A stretch of 64,000 nt of DNA from the NCBI GenBank assembly GCA_028242535.1, contig JAOJYB010000001.1, positions 108,232-172,231 on the forward strand, read 5' to 3'. This stretch comes from Candidatus Nitrosopelagicus sp. Its GTDB lineage: Archaea > Thermoproteota > Nitrososphaeria > Nitrososphaerales > Nitrosopumilaceae. Below are positions 42,500 through 52,092 of the stretch, piece after piece (position 1 is the first letter of the stretch; each line of letters starts with the position of its first letter). The notes beneath the pieces are model-generated. The model had not been told where the DNA came from, ran no database searches, and saw only the letters and a program-made list of their open reading frames with translations. A program made the translations under genes and the position numbers.

Positions 42500-43259
42500 A
42501 TTTCTTTGCTTGTCTAAAACCATGAGAGAAGGTTTTATCATATAATTTTGAATATTCATATGATTTTGGTTTTATTACATCTCCAATTATGACAATTGCA
42601 GTCATTGTAATTCTTTCAGCTTTAACTTTTTTTGCTATATCTGTAAGTGTTCCAAGAATAATTTTTTGATCTTTTCTACTTGCTTTGTAAACTACTGCAA
42701 CAGGAGTAGTCTTTTTGTATCCACCTTCTATCGCTTCTTTTGTAATTTTATTTAATAAATGAACGCTAAGATAAAAAATTAAAGTTGCTTGATGTTTTGC
42801 AAGTTCAGAAATTTTTTCACGTTTAGGAACTTTAGTTCTTGATTCTGCACGTGTAATAATCATTGTTTGTGTAATTCCAGGTAAAGTTAATTGTGTTCCA
42901 AGTGCAGCTGCAGATGCTAAAAATGATGTAACCCCAGGGACTACAATTGACTCTATTCCTTCTTTTTCTAAATTATCAATCTGCTCTCTAATTGCACCAT
43001 AAATTGCAGGGTCACCATCATGCAATCTAACTACAGTTTTTCCTTTTTTTGAATTTTTTAAAAGTAAATCAAGGATTTCTTCACGGACAAGTTTCGCTGC
43101 ATCATGTTTTTTTCCTTTTTTATTATATTTTAAAATCTCAGGAGGAATCAATGAGCCTGAATAAACTATGACATCTGCTTTCTGAACCAGTTTTTTTGCC
43201 TTTATTGTGATTAAATCAGGGTCGCCCGGACCACAGCCAACAAAATATACCTTAGACAC
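42483..43259 (-). CDS. cbiF: precorrin-4/cobalt-precorrin-4 C11-methyltransferase
   Basis: 258 aa. The tetrapyrrole methylase pattern: VYFVGCGPGDPDLITIKAKK, VIVYSGSLIPPEIL, VRLHDGDPAIYGAIREQI, SIVVPGVTSFLASAAALGTQ and LTLPGITQTMIITR; the YSGSL and LPGITQT stretches are characteristic of CbiF/CobM. SAM-dependent step in corrin ring synthesis. The start overlaps the CbiL-like stop by 8 bases. Confidence 0.9.
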   Translation of the reverse strand: MSKVYFVGCGPGDPDLITIKAKKLVQKADVIVYSGSLIPPEILKYNKKGKKHDAAKLVREEILDLLLKNSKKGKTVVRLHDGDPAIYGAIREQIDNLEKEGIESIVVPGVTSFLASAAALGTQLTLPGITQTMIITRAESRTKVPKREKISELAKHQATLIFYLSVHLLNKITKEAIEGGYKKTTPVAVVYKASRKDQKIILGTLTDIAKKVKAERITMTAIVIIGDVIKPKSYEYSKLYDKTFSHGFRQAKKSKKKD

Positions 43260-43983
43260 GTTTTATCACCAAAATTGAAAAGTACTTTGTAGTAAGAGTG
43301 TCATCATTTACATCACCTAGTCTTAGTTTTCTGATAATTTCTTTGTCTGTTCCTAAATCTTGACCAATTGCAAATATAGAATCATCAGGGAATCCAGACT
43401 CTCTAACTAGTTCAATCACTTGATCAAAATAGCGACCATCTTTAAGAAATACTAAAACTTCAGAATGTTTTGCAATCTCTTTGACAGAACTTAGATCATA
43501 ACATGATGGAATAATTGCAACTTTTTCTGCACCTTCTGCTATACTTATTCCAACTTTAGATGCAAATGTAAACATCGAAACAATTCCAGGTATTACAGTA
43601 ATTTTCATGTCAGGATGATTTTGACTAATTTCTCTGTGCATGTAGATCCATGTACTGTAAAGATATGGATCACCAACTGTGAGATAGACAACATTTTTTC
43701 CTGACAAAACTTTTTCTGCCATAATTTTTGAGTTTACTTTCCAATGTGATTCAAGAACAGCTTTATCTTTAGTCATTGGAAAAATTAGTTTTACAATTTC
43801 TTGATTTTTTGATTTATCAATTAACGAGTCAACAACTGATAAAGCAATGCTAGGTCTATCTTCTGCTGATGCAGGACACATTATGGTATCAGCATTTTGA
43901 ATTGCTTTTACTGCTTTTACAGTAAGTAAATCTGGATCGCCAGGACCCACACCAATTCCTGTTAATTGAGACATAACAGACAT
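43252..43983 (-). CDS. cbiL: precorrin-2/cobalt-factor-II C20-methyltransferase
   Basis: 243 aa. Motifs: LTGIGVGPGDPDLLTVKAVK, DTIMCPASAEDRPSIALSVV, VVYLTVGDPYLYSTWIYMHR, VIPGIVSMFTFASKVGISIA. The CPAS and TVGDPYLYSTW patterns fit CbiL/CobI. ATG at codon 4 (MSQLTGIG) is an alternative start. Second cobalamin methylase in the cluster cbiT-cbiL-cbiF. Confidence 0.9.
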   Translation of the reverse strand: MSVMSQLTGIGVGPGDPDLLTVKAVKAIQNADTIMCPASAEDRPSIALSVVDSLIDKSKNQEIVKLIFPMTKDKAVLESHWKVNSKIMAEKVLSGKNVVYLTVGDPYLYSTWIYMHREISQNHPDMKITVIPGIVSMFTFASKVGISIAEGAEKVAIIPSCYDLSSVKEIAKHSEVLVFLKDGRYFDQVIELVRESGFPDDSIFAIGQDLGTDKEIIRKLRLGDVNDDTLTTKYFSILVIKRV

Positions 43984-44010
43984 AAAATTATGCCTAATTA
44001 AAAAGCTAGA

Positions 44011-44601
44011 TTATTTTTTTGTTGCCGAGATGACAGTTACTGGGTTTCGTGCAAGCATCATTGTGCCTGTTTTGGTCTTTCTACTTTTTCCAATTGTAAT
44101 TTGTGTGATATCAACTGATTCAAAATCTAATTTTTCAATTGTTTGTAATACAGAATAAAGTGTTTCAATGAGTATAACACCAATTACAATTCTTCCACCA
44201 GAGTTAATCTTATCTTGACATAATTCTACTATATCTTTTGTATCACCGCCTGTTCCACCAATAAATATAGTATCTGCTTGAGGTAGTTCAGAGATTTTAT
44301 CTTTAGCATTTCCTTCAATTAACGTATAATTTGTGATTCCAAATTTTTTTAGGTTTTTTTCAGTTAGTTCTATTGCATTAGGATCAATATCAACACCAAT
44401 TACCTTACCTGATTCTTCAACTTGAATTGCAGCTTCTATTGTTACAGAACCACTACCACATCCAATATCTAAAACGGTTTGTCCTGCAGAGAGTCTACCT
44501 TTACTAATTTGTATAGCACGAATCTCTTCTTTAGTAATTGGTACAGATTCTGTTCTCTCAAATTCTTCGTCTGGAATTCCAGGAGTTTTTGATTTCCACA
44601 T
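44011..44601 (-). CDS. cbiT: cobalt-precorrin-6B/7 C15-methyltransferase (decarboxylating)
   Basis: 196 aa. GIPDEEFERTESVPITKEEI is the typical CbiT N-terminus, followed by TVLDIGCGSGSVTIEAAIQV (SAM motif I), VIGVDIDPNAIELTEKNLKK and ADTIFIGGTGGDTKDIVELC. Methylates C15 and decarboxylates the acetate on ring C. First of three cobalamin genes on this strand. Confidence 0.9.
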   Translation of the reverse strand: MWKSKTPGIPDEEFERTESVPITKEEIRAIQISKGRLSAGQTVLDIGCGSGSVTIEAAIQVEESGKVIGVDIDPNAIELTEKNLKKFGITNYTLIEGNAKDKISELPQADTIFIGGTGGDTKDIVELCQDKINSGGRIVIGVILIETLYSVLQTIEKLDFESVDITQITIGKSRKTKTGTMMLARNPVTVISATKK

Positions 44602-44608
44602 TTTGTAA

Positions 44609-45166
44609 TTATATACCAGGAATCACTGATTGACTGGTGCCAGTGTTAACTACAGTGTAAGTAAATATCCAGAAGAATAAATACATGAATACAAAACTAC
44701 CAATTCCTGTTGTAATGTATTTTTTCTTTTTTGCAATTTTAATTCTCCAAGTTTTGGCGATTATGTAAGTGGCAATAAACAACATAATCATAAAACCAAT
44801 TGATGTCCAACGTTTTTCTTCGACATCGGCAATATCTTCAAACGCAAATGTAGCTATTATACCACCAGATATTGCAACAATAATTCTTAACCAAAATAAT
44901 CTATCTGTTAGTTTTTTTGTTGCAGACTTGTCTATAGGATCATCAGCAGGGTCTGGTTTGGTCTCAGATTCTTTTCCTTCAGTAGGTTCTGTTTCTTCAG
45001 TAGGTTCTGTTTCTTCAGTAGGTTCTTTTCCTTCAGTAGGTTGTGTTGTCCATTTAGCAATTTCTTTTTTCTCGTCTTCTGTTGCTTCAATTTCAGGAGG
45101 ATCGTTATTTTCTGCATCAGAATCTGGTTTATCAGATCTAAATTTCTTTCTTTTGAACTTTGCCAT
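44609..45166 (-). CDS. membrane protein with Pro-Thr-Glu repeat linker, 185 aa
   Basis: Start ATG 45164-45166 (MAKFKRKKFRSDKPDSDAEN); the longer frame to 45337 overlaps the divergent RqcH gene. The cytoplasmic N-terminal half is disordered with repeated TEETEP/TEGKE units. Three to four membrane helices follow (LFWLRIIVAISGGIIATFAF; WTSIGFMIMLFIATYIIAKT; GIGSFVFMYLFFWIFTYTVV). Unrecognised. Next to cbiT by 7 bases but not obviously related. Confidence 0.6.
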   Translation of the reverse strand: MAKFKRKKFRSDKPDSDAENNDPPEIEATEDEKKEIAKWTTQPTEGKEPTEETEPTEETEPTEGKESETKPDPADDPIDKSATKKLTDRLFWLRIIVAISGGIIATFAFEDIADVEEKRWTSIGFMIMLFIATYIIAKTWRIKIAKKKKYITTGIGSFVFMYLFFWIFTYTVVNTGTSQSVIPGI

Positions 45167-45264
45167 TTGAATTTCTTGAGTTGACTCAGAAATGCCTCGT
45201 TTAAAATCTTTGGCAGTCACTAGGCAATAGTAAGAGTATAATTTCCAGACAAAAGTGCAATACC

Positions 45265-47193
45265 ATGACTCTTGCTGGAATTGAATTAGTTTATCTTGTA
45301 AATGACATAGAGGAAAAGACCAGTGGATACTATGCAAGTAATATTTGGGGAATAAATCGAAATAGTCTTTTATTCAAATTACATCATACAACAAAACCAG
45401 ATATTATGCTAATGGCGTCCAGCATAGGAATGTGGATTACAGACAAGAAGATTGATACAATTGAACCAAATAAGATGCTAAGACGACTTCGTAGTGATCT
45501 TTTACGAGCAAAATTAACAAAAATTGAACAAATTGGAACTGAAAGAATTGCCTACTTAACATTTACAAATTTTGAAAAAGAGTTTATCTTAATTATAGAG
45601 TTTTTTGGAGATGGAAATATCATTTTATGTAATGGAGATAAAAAAATTCTAGCACTTTTACATTCAATTGATGTAAGACATAGACAACTTCGTGTAGGGT
45701 TAAATTACATTCCACCTCCAGAAGATGGACTAGATGTTTTAAATTTAACAAAAGAATCCTTTAGAGAATTATTTTCTTCTAGTGGAATTGGAAAGACCAT
45801 AGGTAGAGGATTAGGTTTGCCAAAAAAATATGTTGAAGAAATAATCAGACTATCAGGAATTGATTCTAAAAAACCAAGTAATGAGATTACAGATCAGGAG
45901 TTTGATGCATTATTTGAGATTATTACATCAACTATCTCTAAAGTGACACTAGGTCCACATGATCCATCTGTAATAATTGAAGATGATGTACATGATGCAT
46001 ATCCAATAAGGTTTTCAGATGATAACTTGAATGCAAAGAAAGTAAATAGTTTCAATGAAGGATTAGATATTGTATTTACTGAAGATATTTTAGAAAAGGG
46101 TAAATCATTATTCAGTAGTCCAGCTGATAAAAAAATAGAATCTCTAGAGAAAACATTAACTGAACAGAAAAATGCAATCAACGTAGTAATAGAAAAATCC
46201 AAAACAATATCAGAAATTGCAAATTTACTTTTTACAATGACGTCTCAAGGTCAACATAATGTTAGAGATGAAAGTATTACCAATTCTCTAAAAGAAAAAA
46301 ATGCAGAAATAATTAGTGAGAAAGGAATTTCTTACATGAAGATTAATGAATCAAAGATTAGAATAGATCCTGATTCATCTCTTCCAACAATTGCTTCAAA
46401 ATTATTTGATGAGTCAAAGAAACAGAAAGGTGCAGTAAAATCAATTGAGAAATTAATGAAGAAGACAGAAGAAAAATTAGAAAAAACAATTGAAAAAGGA
46501 GAAATTGCAAGGGGTTCGGTTGGATTCAAAGAAGTAAGAAAGAAAAGCTGGTATGAGAGATATAGATGGTTTTTCACATCAGACGGGGTTTTAGCAGTTG
46601 GAGGAAGAGACAGCTCATCAAATAGTGCAATAATTAGAAAGTATCTAGAGAATAATGACAAGGTCTTTCATGCAGAAGTTCATGGTTCACCATTCTTTTT
46701 GTTAAAAGCAGAAGATCAGGAGTTACTACCACTAAGTTTGGAAGAAGTTGCACATGCTACAGTTTGCTTTAGTCGTGCATGGCAAACATCTGCATACGGA
46801 ATGAGTAGTTTCTGGGTTAATCCAGATCAGGTGAAAAAAGGTGCACCTACAGGACAGTCAATGGCTAAAGGTTCATTCATGATTAATGGTACAAGAAATT
46901 TCATCAAAGTTTCATCATTGAAACTTGCAGTTGGAATTTTTAAAGAAGATGAAAATTATTTGATGGTTTGTGGTCCACCAGAACCAATTAAGAAAAAATG
47001 TTTGTGTTATGCAGTAATTGAACCTGGTGGCTCGACAATGTCTGATGTTGGAAAAAAAATTAGAGCTGAGTTTGATAAAACAGACGAGGGATTTAAAAAA
47101 ATATTTCTAATTGATGATTATGTTAGGGCATTACCAACTGGTGCAAGTAAAATTACAGAAATGGGTTCAAGTAAAGTTACAGAAACTGATTAG
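45265..47193 (+). CDS. rqcH: RqcH/NFACT ribosome quality-control protein
   Basis: 642 aa. NFACT-N (MTLAGIELVYLVNDIEEKTS ... NSLLFKLHHTTKPDIMLMAS), helix-hairpin-helix middle (IGRGLGLPKKYVEEIIRLSG), a long coiled coil (about 300-430) and NFACT-R (YRWFFTSDGVLAVGGRDSSS; VFHAEVHGSPFFLLK; QSMAKGSFMINGTRNFIKVS). Known RqcH/Rqc2 proteins bind stalled large subunits with peptidyl-tRNA and direct C-terminal tailing. The C-terminus ends in a short KITEMGSSKVTETD. Convergent with the small dehydratase subunit. Confidence 0.95.
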   Translation: MTLAGIELVYLVNDIEEKTSGYYASNIWGINRNSLLFKLHHTTKPDIMLMASSIGMWITDKKIDTIEPNKMLRRLRSDLLRAKLTKIEQIGTERIAYLTFTNFEKEFILIIEFFGDGNIILCNGDKKILALLHSIDVRHRQLRVGLNYIPPPEDGLDVLNLTKESFRELFSSSGIGKTIGRGLGLPKKYVEEIIRLSGIDSKKPSNEITDQEFDALFEIITSTISKVTLGPHDPSVIIEDDVHDAYPIRFSDDNLNAKKVNSFNEGLDIVFTEDILEKGKSLFSSPADKKIESLEKTLTEQKNAINVVIEKSKTISEIANLLFTMTSQGQHNVRDESITNSLKEKNAEIISEKGISYMKINESKIRIDPDSSLPTIASKLFDESKKQKGAVKSIEKLMKKTEEKLEKTIEKGEIARGSVGFKEVRKKSWYERYRWFFTSDGVLAVGGRDSSSNSAIIRKYLENNDKVFHAEVHGSPFFLLKAEDQELLPLSLEEVAHATVCFSRAWQTSAYGMSSFWVNPDQVKKGAPTGQSMAKGSFMINGTRNFIKVSSLKLAVGIFKEDENYLMVCGPPEPIKKKCLCYAVIEPGGSTMSDVGKKIRAEFDKTDEGFKKIFLIDDYVRALPTGASKITEMGSSKVTETD

Positions 47194-47573
47194 TTAAAAA
47201 TTTTCTCAGATTTTGTGTCAACAGTAATTTCATTACCATTTTGTATAGAATCAAATTCTTCATTTGATACTACAATCATTGGTATGTTTGCAAGTGCACA
47301 ACCAGATGCAACAGTTAGATCTGCTTTTTGACAAATCATTGCAACAGGAGCAGATTCATAAGATTTTAAGGAATATATTGTATATGCACCAACGCTACTT
47401 CCAATTCCATGTGGGAACACAAACACAGTATCTTTGATTGATTTTTCAAAAATATCATATTTTTTGTCACGAATCATGCCTGTTTTTTTATCAACTGCAC
47501 CAAGAAAATTAATTGGACTAGTTGTCTTTAGCACTGTTCCTCGTGCTTTTCCCTGAACAATTATTTTATTCAT
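47190..47573 (-). CDS. phosphomevalonate dehydratase small subunit (aconitase X swivel)
   Basis: 127 aa, DUF126/AcnX swivelling domain: MNKIIVQGKARGTVLKTTSP, SINFLGAVDKKTG-like segment, FVFPHGIGSSVGAYTIYSLK and IMIC-type QKADLTVASGCALANIPMIV. In archaea this pair converts mevalonate 5-phosphate to trans-anhydromevalonate 5-phosphate in isoprenoid synthesis. Start overlaps the large-subunit stop by 4 bases. Confidence 0.9.
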   Translation of the reverse strand: MNKIIVQGKARGTVLKTTSPINFLGAVDKKTGMIRDKKYDIFEKSIKDTVFVFPHGIGSSVGAYTIYSLKSYESAPVAMICQKADLTVASGCALANIPMIVVSNEEFDSIQNGNEITVDTKSEKIFN

Positions 47574-48739
47574 TTTGTTTCATCCTCAATAATTTTTGAG
47601 AGAGGCTTTAGATTTACATCAACACCTGTTGAATTTTTCAAATAGTATGCACCTTTAATGGAATTAGTAGTAACTGCATCAGTTTCATTAGTATCAATTA
47701 ATGGTGTGAGACATGTGCAGCAATCAGATAAGATTTCTCCTCCTGCTCTTTCAATCTCATTAATGTAATCAAGAGTACGTGCTTGTTTTTGTATAACTCT
47801 AGAACAAAAGATCATACAGCGTTTTTCAAATGATTTACCTTTTAGCATCTTTGATAAATCAGATAATTCTTCTAGTCCTAATTGAGGACTTCCAAGAGTG
47901 ATTATGTCACCTTTTTCAGCAGTGTTTAGTTCATCAAAAACTTCATTCATCTCTTCTTTTCCAAAATCAACTTTTTCAGAGTTTTCATCTTCAGAGTCTA
48001 CAAATTGGAATTTTGCACATGTACCTGAAGTTCCCATTCCACCACACAAAGCCTTACAGCTACGTCGATTTGGTTGGGATACACCAGAAATGTTAACAGA
48101 TGTATCTCCAACTTTTCCTGCAAAGAATCCAAGCATTCCAAAGTCTAGCTCATTTGGATTATCCATTTTCATTCGTATTGTCATCGGAGTTGTGATGCGA
48201 TCCTTTCGTAGATCAGAATATGGAGATTTTCCAGTAATTGCACTTGCTAATGCACTAAATGCGCTTTCTTTGTTCGTTTTTAATCCACCAAGTGAATTTG
48301 CAAAGATTGCTGCATTACTTTCAGCAAATGAGACTTGGGTATTTTTTTCGGGTAGTTCAAAGATGTCGTATGGAGTGCAAGAAAAGGTTGGTTCCACACC
48401 CATCCTAATGTAAGAATCACGAATACTTGCCTGTTTTTTGATAAATTCATCATCTATGTGATTAAATTCAGAAATATGATCAAAATCAATTCCCATTGGA
48501 TTGACAGTTGCTTTTACTTTAACACGGGCATCTTTACTTAGTTCTCTAAGAAATTCTTCACCTGCATCACCAATTGTATTGTAATTGACACCTGAAAGAT
48601 GTGCCCATGTTATAGGAATGAGTTTTTCTGCATTGGTTGCCTCTCCTGTTGCAACTAAAATTCTGTATGCAGTTTGTAATGTATCACCGTGTTCTCCATT
48701 TAATGTGGCCTTCTCTTCAGAAGTTAGTTCCATAATCAT
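47570..48739 (-). CDS. phosphomevalonate dehydratase large subunit (aconitase X catalytic)
   Basis: 389 aa. AcnX features: MELTSEEKATLNGEHGDTLQ start, ITWAHLSGVNYNTIGDAGEE, FSCTPYDIFE (Cys), SFAESNAAIFANSLGGLKTN and CTCLTPLIDTNETDAVTTNS (Cys ligands of the Fe-S cluster). Catalytic subunit of the archaeal mevalonate pathway enzyme that supplies isoprenoid precursors for lipids and quinones. Co-translated with the small subunit. Confidence 0.9.
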   Translation of the reverse strand: MIMELTSEEKATLNGEHGDTLQTAYRILVATGEATNAEKLIPITWAHLSGVNYNTIGDAGEEFLRELSKDARVKVKATVNPMGIDFDHISEFNHIDDEFIKKQASIRDSYIRMGVEPTFSCTPYDIFELPEKNTQVSFAESNAAIFANSLGGLKTNKESAFSALASAITGKSPYSDLRKDRITTPMTIRMKMDNPNELDFGMLGFFAGKVGDTSVNISGVSQPNRRSCKALCGGMGTSGTCAKFQFVDSEDENSEKVDFGKEEMNEVFDELNTAEKGDIITLGSPQLGLEELSDLSKMLKGKSFEKRCMIFCSRVIQKQARTLDYINEIERAGGEILSDCCTCLTPLIDTNETDAVTTNSIKGAYYLKNSTGVDVNLKPLSKIIEDETK

Positions 48740-48784
48740 TGGAAAGGTTTTACAGATATAAGACTTGTATCACATCAAACATAT

Positions 48785-49438
48785 ATGAAAAAAATTCTAG
48801 ATGGAATGCATAAAACAATGAATGCAGTCAAACCTCCTAGGATGACAGCATTACGAGATTTACGTGATGCAGAGATACATGGTCCATTCAGCATATTAAT
48901 TGGAACAATATTATCAGCTAGAACAAAAGATGAAAGCACTGCTAGAATTTCCAAAGAATTATTCAAGAAATATAAAACTGCAAAACAATTAGCTGGCGCA
49001 AAAATCAAGGATGTTGAAAAAATAATAAAGTCAATAGGATTCTATCACGTAAAGGCAAGAAGAATAATTGAAGTTTCTAAAATTATTGATTCAAAGTACA
49101 AGGGAAAAGTTCCTGATGATTTAGAAAAATTGATAGATTTACCAGGAGTTGGGAGAAAAACTGCAAACTGTGTTCTAGTTTATGCATATGATATTCCTGC
49201 TATTCCAGTAGATATTCACGTTCACAGAATTTCAAATAGACTTGGTTTAGTTGAGACAAAGACTCCTGAAGAAACAGAATTTGCATTAATGAAAAAAATT
49301 CCTAAGAAATACTGGCTTAATGTAAATGATACATTTGTTATGTATGGACAAAACATTTGCAAGCCAATTTCTCCTATGTGTGAGGTTTGTAAGATAAGAA
49401 ATGGATGTAAATATTATAAAACTAATTCCGCTTCTTAG
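48785..49438 (+). CDS. nth: endonuclease III
   Basis: 217 aa. IGTILSARTKDESTARISKE, the helix-hairpin-helix LIDLPGVGRKTANCVLVYAY with catalytic Lys, IPVDIHVHRISNRLGLV with catalytic Asp, and the Fe-S loop C-x6-C-x2-C-x5-C (CKPISPMCEVCKIRNGC). Removes oxidised pyrimidines and nicks AP sites in base excision repair. Convergent with the next gene (17-base overlap). Confidence 0.95.
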   Translation: MKKILDGMHKTMNAVKPPRMTALRDLRDAEIHGPFSILIGTILSARTKDESTARISKELFKKYKTAKQLAGAKIKDVEKIIKSIGFYHVKARRIIEVSKIIDSKYKGKVPDDLEKLIDLPGVGRKTANCVLVYAYDIPAIPVDIHVHRISNRLGLVETKTPEETEFALMKKIPKKYWLNVNDTFVMYGQNICKPISPMCEVCKIRNGCKYYKTNSAS

Positions 49439-50093
49439 AGACCAGTAAAAATACTACTACACATCCAAGTGCACCTACTACCATAAATGGAAACATATGA
49501 AGTGGACCCTCTGTTGGATCACCAGAGATAACTTCTAGATTTAAGAATCCATCTGAAGTTGCAGGTGGATCTTGTGAACCTTTCATACCCCATACAGAAT
49601 ATGCTTCAATTGCAAGAGTCTCAACATCTAGATTTGATATTACAATTCTTTCTCCATTGTTGATAGTTAGTCCGGCAGAATCAGAATATGCCAATATCAC
49701 TTTGGCCCCAGGGAGCCAACCTCTCTCGAGTTTGTCATGTACAACAATATATCCCTCTTCAGGTAATTGTACAGCAACCCAAAAAGGTCTATCAGGAATC
49801 CCACCCATTCCTATTTCAACAAATTTATTTTCAATATTTGCATCATACAATCGTACCACTGCAGTTCCTTCAGGATTACCATACAGTAATTTATTTTCAA
49901 GATTCACTTGCCAAGTTCTTTCGTGAATTTCATCAAATGGAATTATTGTTGCATCTCTTGAAGGTATGTTAAAGTCATTCCAATTAATGTCAAATTTTGC
50001 CATAGAGAGAGAGTCGTTCAGTGCCTTTTCTTGTCCAAATGCAGGAAAAAACAATAGAGAAGCAAAAAGAATTATCGGTATTTTATATTTCAT
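49422..50093 (-). CDS. secreted membrane-anchored protein, 223 aa
   Basis: Signal peptide YKIPIILFASLLFFPAFG-Q, a beta-rich domain (WQVNLENKLLYGNPEGTAVV; RPFWVAVQLPEEGYIVVHDK) and a C-terminal membrane helix (FMVVGALGCVVVFLLVSKKR). The layout is common among surface proteins of these archaea. Function not recognised. Confidence 0.65.
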   Translation of the reverse strand: MKYKIPIILFASLLFFPAFGQEKALNDSLSMAKFDINWNDFNIPSRDATIIPFDEIHERTWQVNLENKLLYGNPEGTAVVRLYDANIENKFVEIGMGGIPDRPFWVAVQLPEEGYIVVHDKLERGWLPGAKVILAYSDSAGLTINNGERIVISNLDVETLAIEAYSVWGMKGSQDPPATSDGFLNLEVISGDPTEGPLHMFPFMVVGALGCVVVFLLVSKKRN

Positions 50094-50123
50094 ATTCTAA
50101 ATTTACCAGATCTTGATAAAAAT

Positions 50124-51251
50124 CTACTCAACAAATGGTTTTTCAAAGTCAATGATTACTTTGGCAACTTCAGGTCTTAAAATAAATTCTACTGGCGCTT
50201 CTCCATTTTGGATCATCTCTCTCATTTTTGTACCAGAAATTTGTTCTCTGTCATCTGCATCATGTGGGCATACATTTGGATTTGTAAATGTAAGACACTT
50301 TCTACAGTAAAAGAATGCTGGGAAAAATATTGGTTCTATTTCAAGTTCAGGATAATCATCAAATATTTTATGTGCTGCAAATGGATCATAGAATTTACCA
50401 ACTCCAGCATGATCTCGTCCTATAATGATGTGTGTACAACCATAATTTTGGCGCATAATAGCATGATGAATTGCCTCTTTTGGTCCTGCATATTTCATTT
50501 CCGTATGTAGAGTTGCTAGTTGACATTTGTTTTTTGGATAATATTTTTCAATCATTATTTCATATGCTTTAACGATAACTTCATCTTTAAAGTCACCAGG
50601 TTTTTTCTTTCCAATTAGTGGATTTACAAATACACCATCGCGTGTTGTTATCGCATTTTTTTGTAACATTTCATGTGCTACATGTGGAGGATTTCGAGTT
50701 TGAAATGCAACAATTGTTTTCCAGCCTGCTTTTTCAAATAGTTCTCTTGTTTGTGTTGGATTCATTCTATGTTTTCTAATTTCAGTCTCATTTTGTCTTT
50801 GAATATAATCAATTTTTCCGCCTACAAGAAAGTCTTTCATTGAATTGGTTTTTGCAACACCAGGATGCGATTCATCATCTGTTCCATAAACTCCATTCAT
50901 AGTAGCTTGTTTATCATAAGAGTAGACATCTTCTACATGTAAAATTGCAATTCCTGTTCCATCTGGGTTTTTAAGTAATACATCTCCAGCCTCTTTCATT
51001 TTTTTACCAGTATCATCATCAACATCTAAAACAGTCGGCATAGTCCACGCCATACCGTTTGCAAGTCTTCCTTTTGAAATGACAGATTCAAAATCTTGTT
51101 GGTTAAGAAATCCTTCTAATGGAGAAAATATTCCATCTGCAATATTTTCTACATCATTTGCTAAATCTGCAGAAATATCAATTGAAATTAGTCCAGATGG
51201 ATCAACATCTTTGACTCGATTTACTAATTTTCCACCATGTGCATTAATCAA
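50124..51251 (-). CDS. sat: sulfate adenylyltransferase (ATP sulfurylase)
   Basis: 375 aa. [20 protein letters not shown] contains the HxxH ATP-binding motif; [40 protein letters not shown] and [20 protein letters not shown] are typical; [17 protein letters not shown] is the zinc site of prokaryotic Sat. Makes APS from sulfate and ATP. Downstream of APS reductase by 25 bases, so the two steps are probably one operon for sulfur assimilation. Confidence 0.95.
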   Translation of the reverse strand: MINAHGGKLVNRVKDVDPSGLISIDISADLANDVENIADGIFSPLEGFLNQQDFESVISKGRLANGMAWTMPTVLDVDDDTGKKMKEAGDVLLKNPDGTGIAILHVEDVYSYDKQATMNGVYGTDDESHPGVAKTNSMKDFLVGGKIDYIQRQNETEIRKHRMNPTQTRELFEKAGWKTIVAFQTRNPPHVAHEMLQKNAITTRDGVFVNPLIGKKKPGDFKDEVIVKAYEIMIEKYYPKNKCQLATLHTEMKYAGPKEAIHHAIMRQNYGCTHIIIGRDHAGVGKFYDPFAAHKIFDDYPELEIEPIFFPAFFYCRKCLTFTNPNVCPHDADDREQISGTKMREMIQNGEAPVEFILRPEVAKVIIDFEKPFVE

Positions 51252-51276
51252 TATGAAACTATTTTGTAGGATTAAT

Positions 51277-51996
51277 TTAATTGTCGTGATTCATATGAAG
51301 ACCACACTCTTTGTGTTCATCATTTTCCCACCACCAACGACCTGCTCGGATATCCTCACCGATCTTGATTGGTCTTGTACATGGTTCACAACCAATACTA
51401 GGATAGCCTTCGTCTAGAAGTTTATTGTATGGACAGTTATTGGTTTTGACATAATCCCATGTTTGCTCATATGTCCAATTAATGAGTGGATTAACTTTAA
51501 CAATATTATCATGCATTTCATCAATTTCTAACATTTTTGCAGTTGAACGATTTTGATTTTGATCATTTCGTAAACCAGTTATCCAGCCATCAAGTGTCTT
51601 GAGCATTTTATTCATTGGGTGAACTTTACGTATAGCACAACATAGTTTTCTATTTTCAATACTATCATAGAAACAGTCTAAGCCTTTTTCATTAACCATT
51701 TTTTCAACTTCTTCCGTATCAGGTAAGAGAATTTCAATTTTTGTGTTATAATATTTCTGAACTTCTTCTATAACATCAAAAGTTGCTTGAGGTAATCTTC
51801 CTGTTTCAAGTGTGAACAATCTAGCATCAGTATTAATTTTAAACATCATATCAATTATTACGGCATCTTCTGCACCAAAACTAGATGCTTTTGCTAATTT
51901 AGGATGAAGATTATCAAATGCCCATTTCAAACAATCTTCAGAAGTAGACAGAGTTTTGTTTACTTCATCTAGTTCCTCTTGAGTAAATTTTCCCAT
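51277..51996 (-). CDS. cysH: adenylyl-sulfate (APS) reductase, assimilatory
   Basis: 239 aa from ATG 51994-51996 (the frame allows 52005). Motifs: [17 protein letters not shown] (PP-loop-like), [22 protein letters not shown] in [13 protein letters not shown] and CxxC in [20 protein letters not shown] for a 4Fe-4S cluster, and the C-terminal ECGLH nucleophile. The four cluster cysteines mark an APS rather than PAPS type. Reduces APS to sulfite; gene pair with sat. Confidence 0.9.
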   Translation of the reverse strand: MGKFTQEELDEVNKTLSTSEDCLKWAFDNLHPKLAKASSFGAEDAVIIDMMFKINTDARLFTLETGRLPQATFDVIEEVQKYYNTKIEILLPDTEEVEKMVNEKGLDCFYDSIENRKLCCAIRKVHPMNKMLKTLDGWITGLRNDQNQNRSTAKMLEIDEMHDNIVKVNPLINWTYEQTWDYVKTNNCPYNKLLDEGYPSIGCEPCTRPIKIGEDIRAGRWWWENDEHKECGLHMNHDN

Positions 51997-52092
51997 AAAT
52001 CTCAATAACCAATCAAGTATTATAATTATATCAAAATTAGCTTAAGTTAAGAGATATTGTAAAATATAAACTCCTTAAAAATAACAAATGAG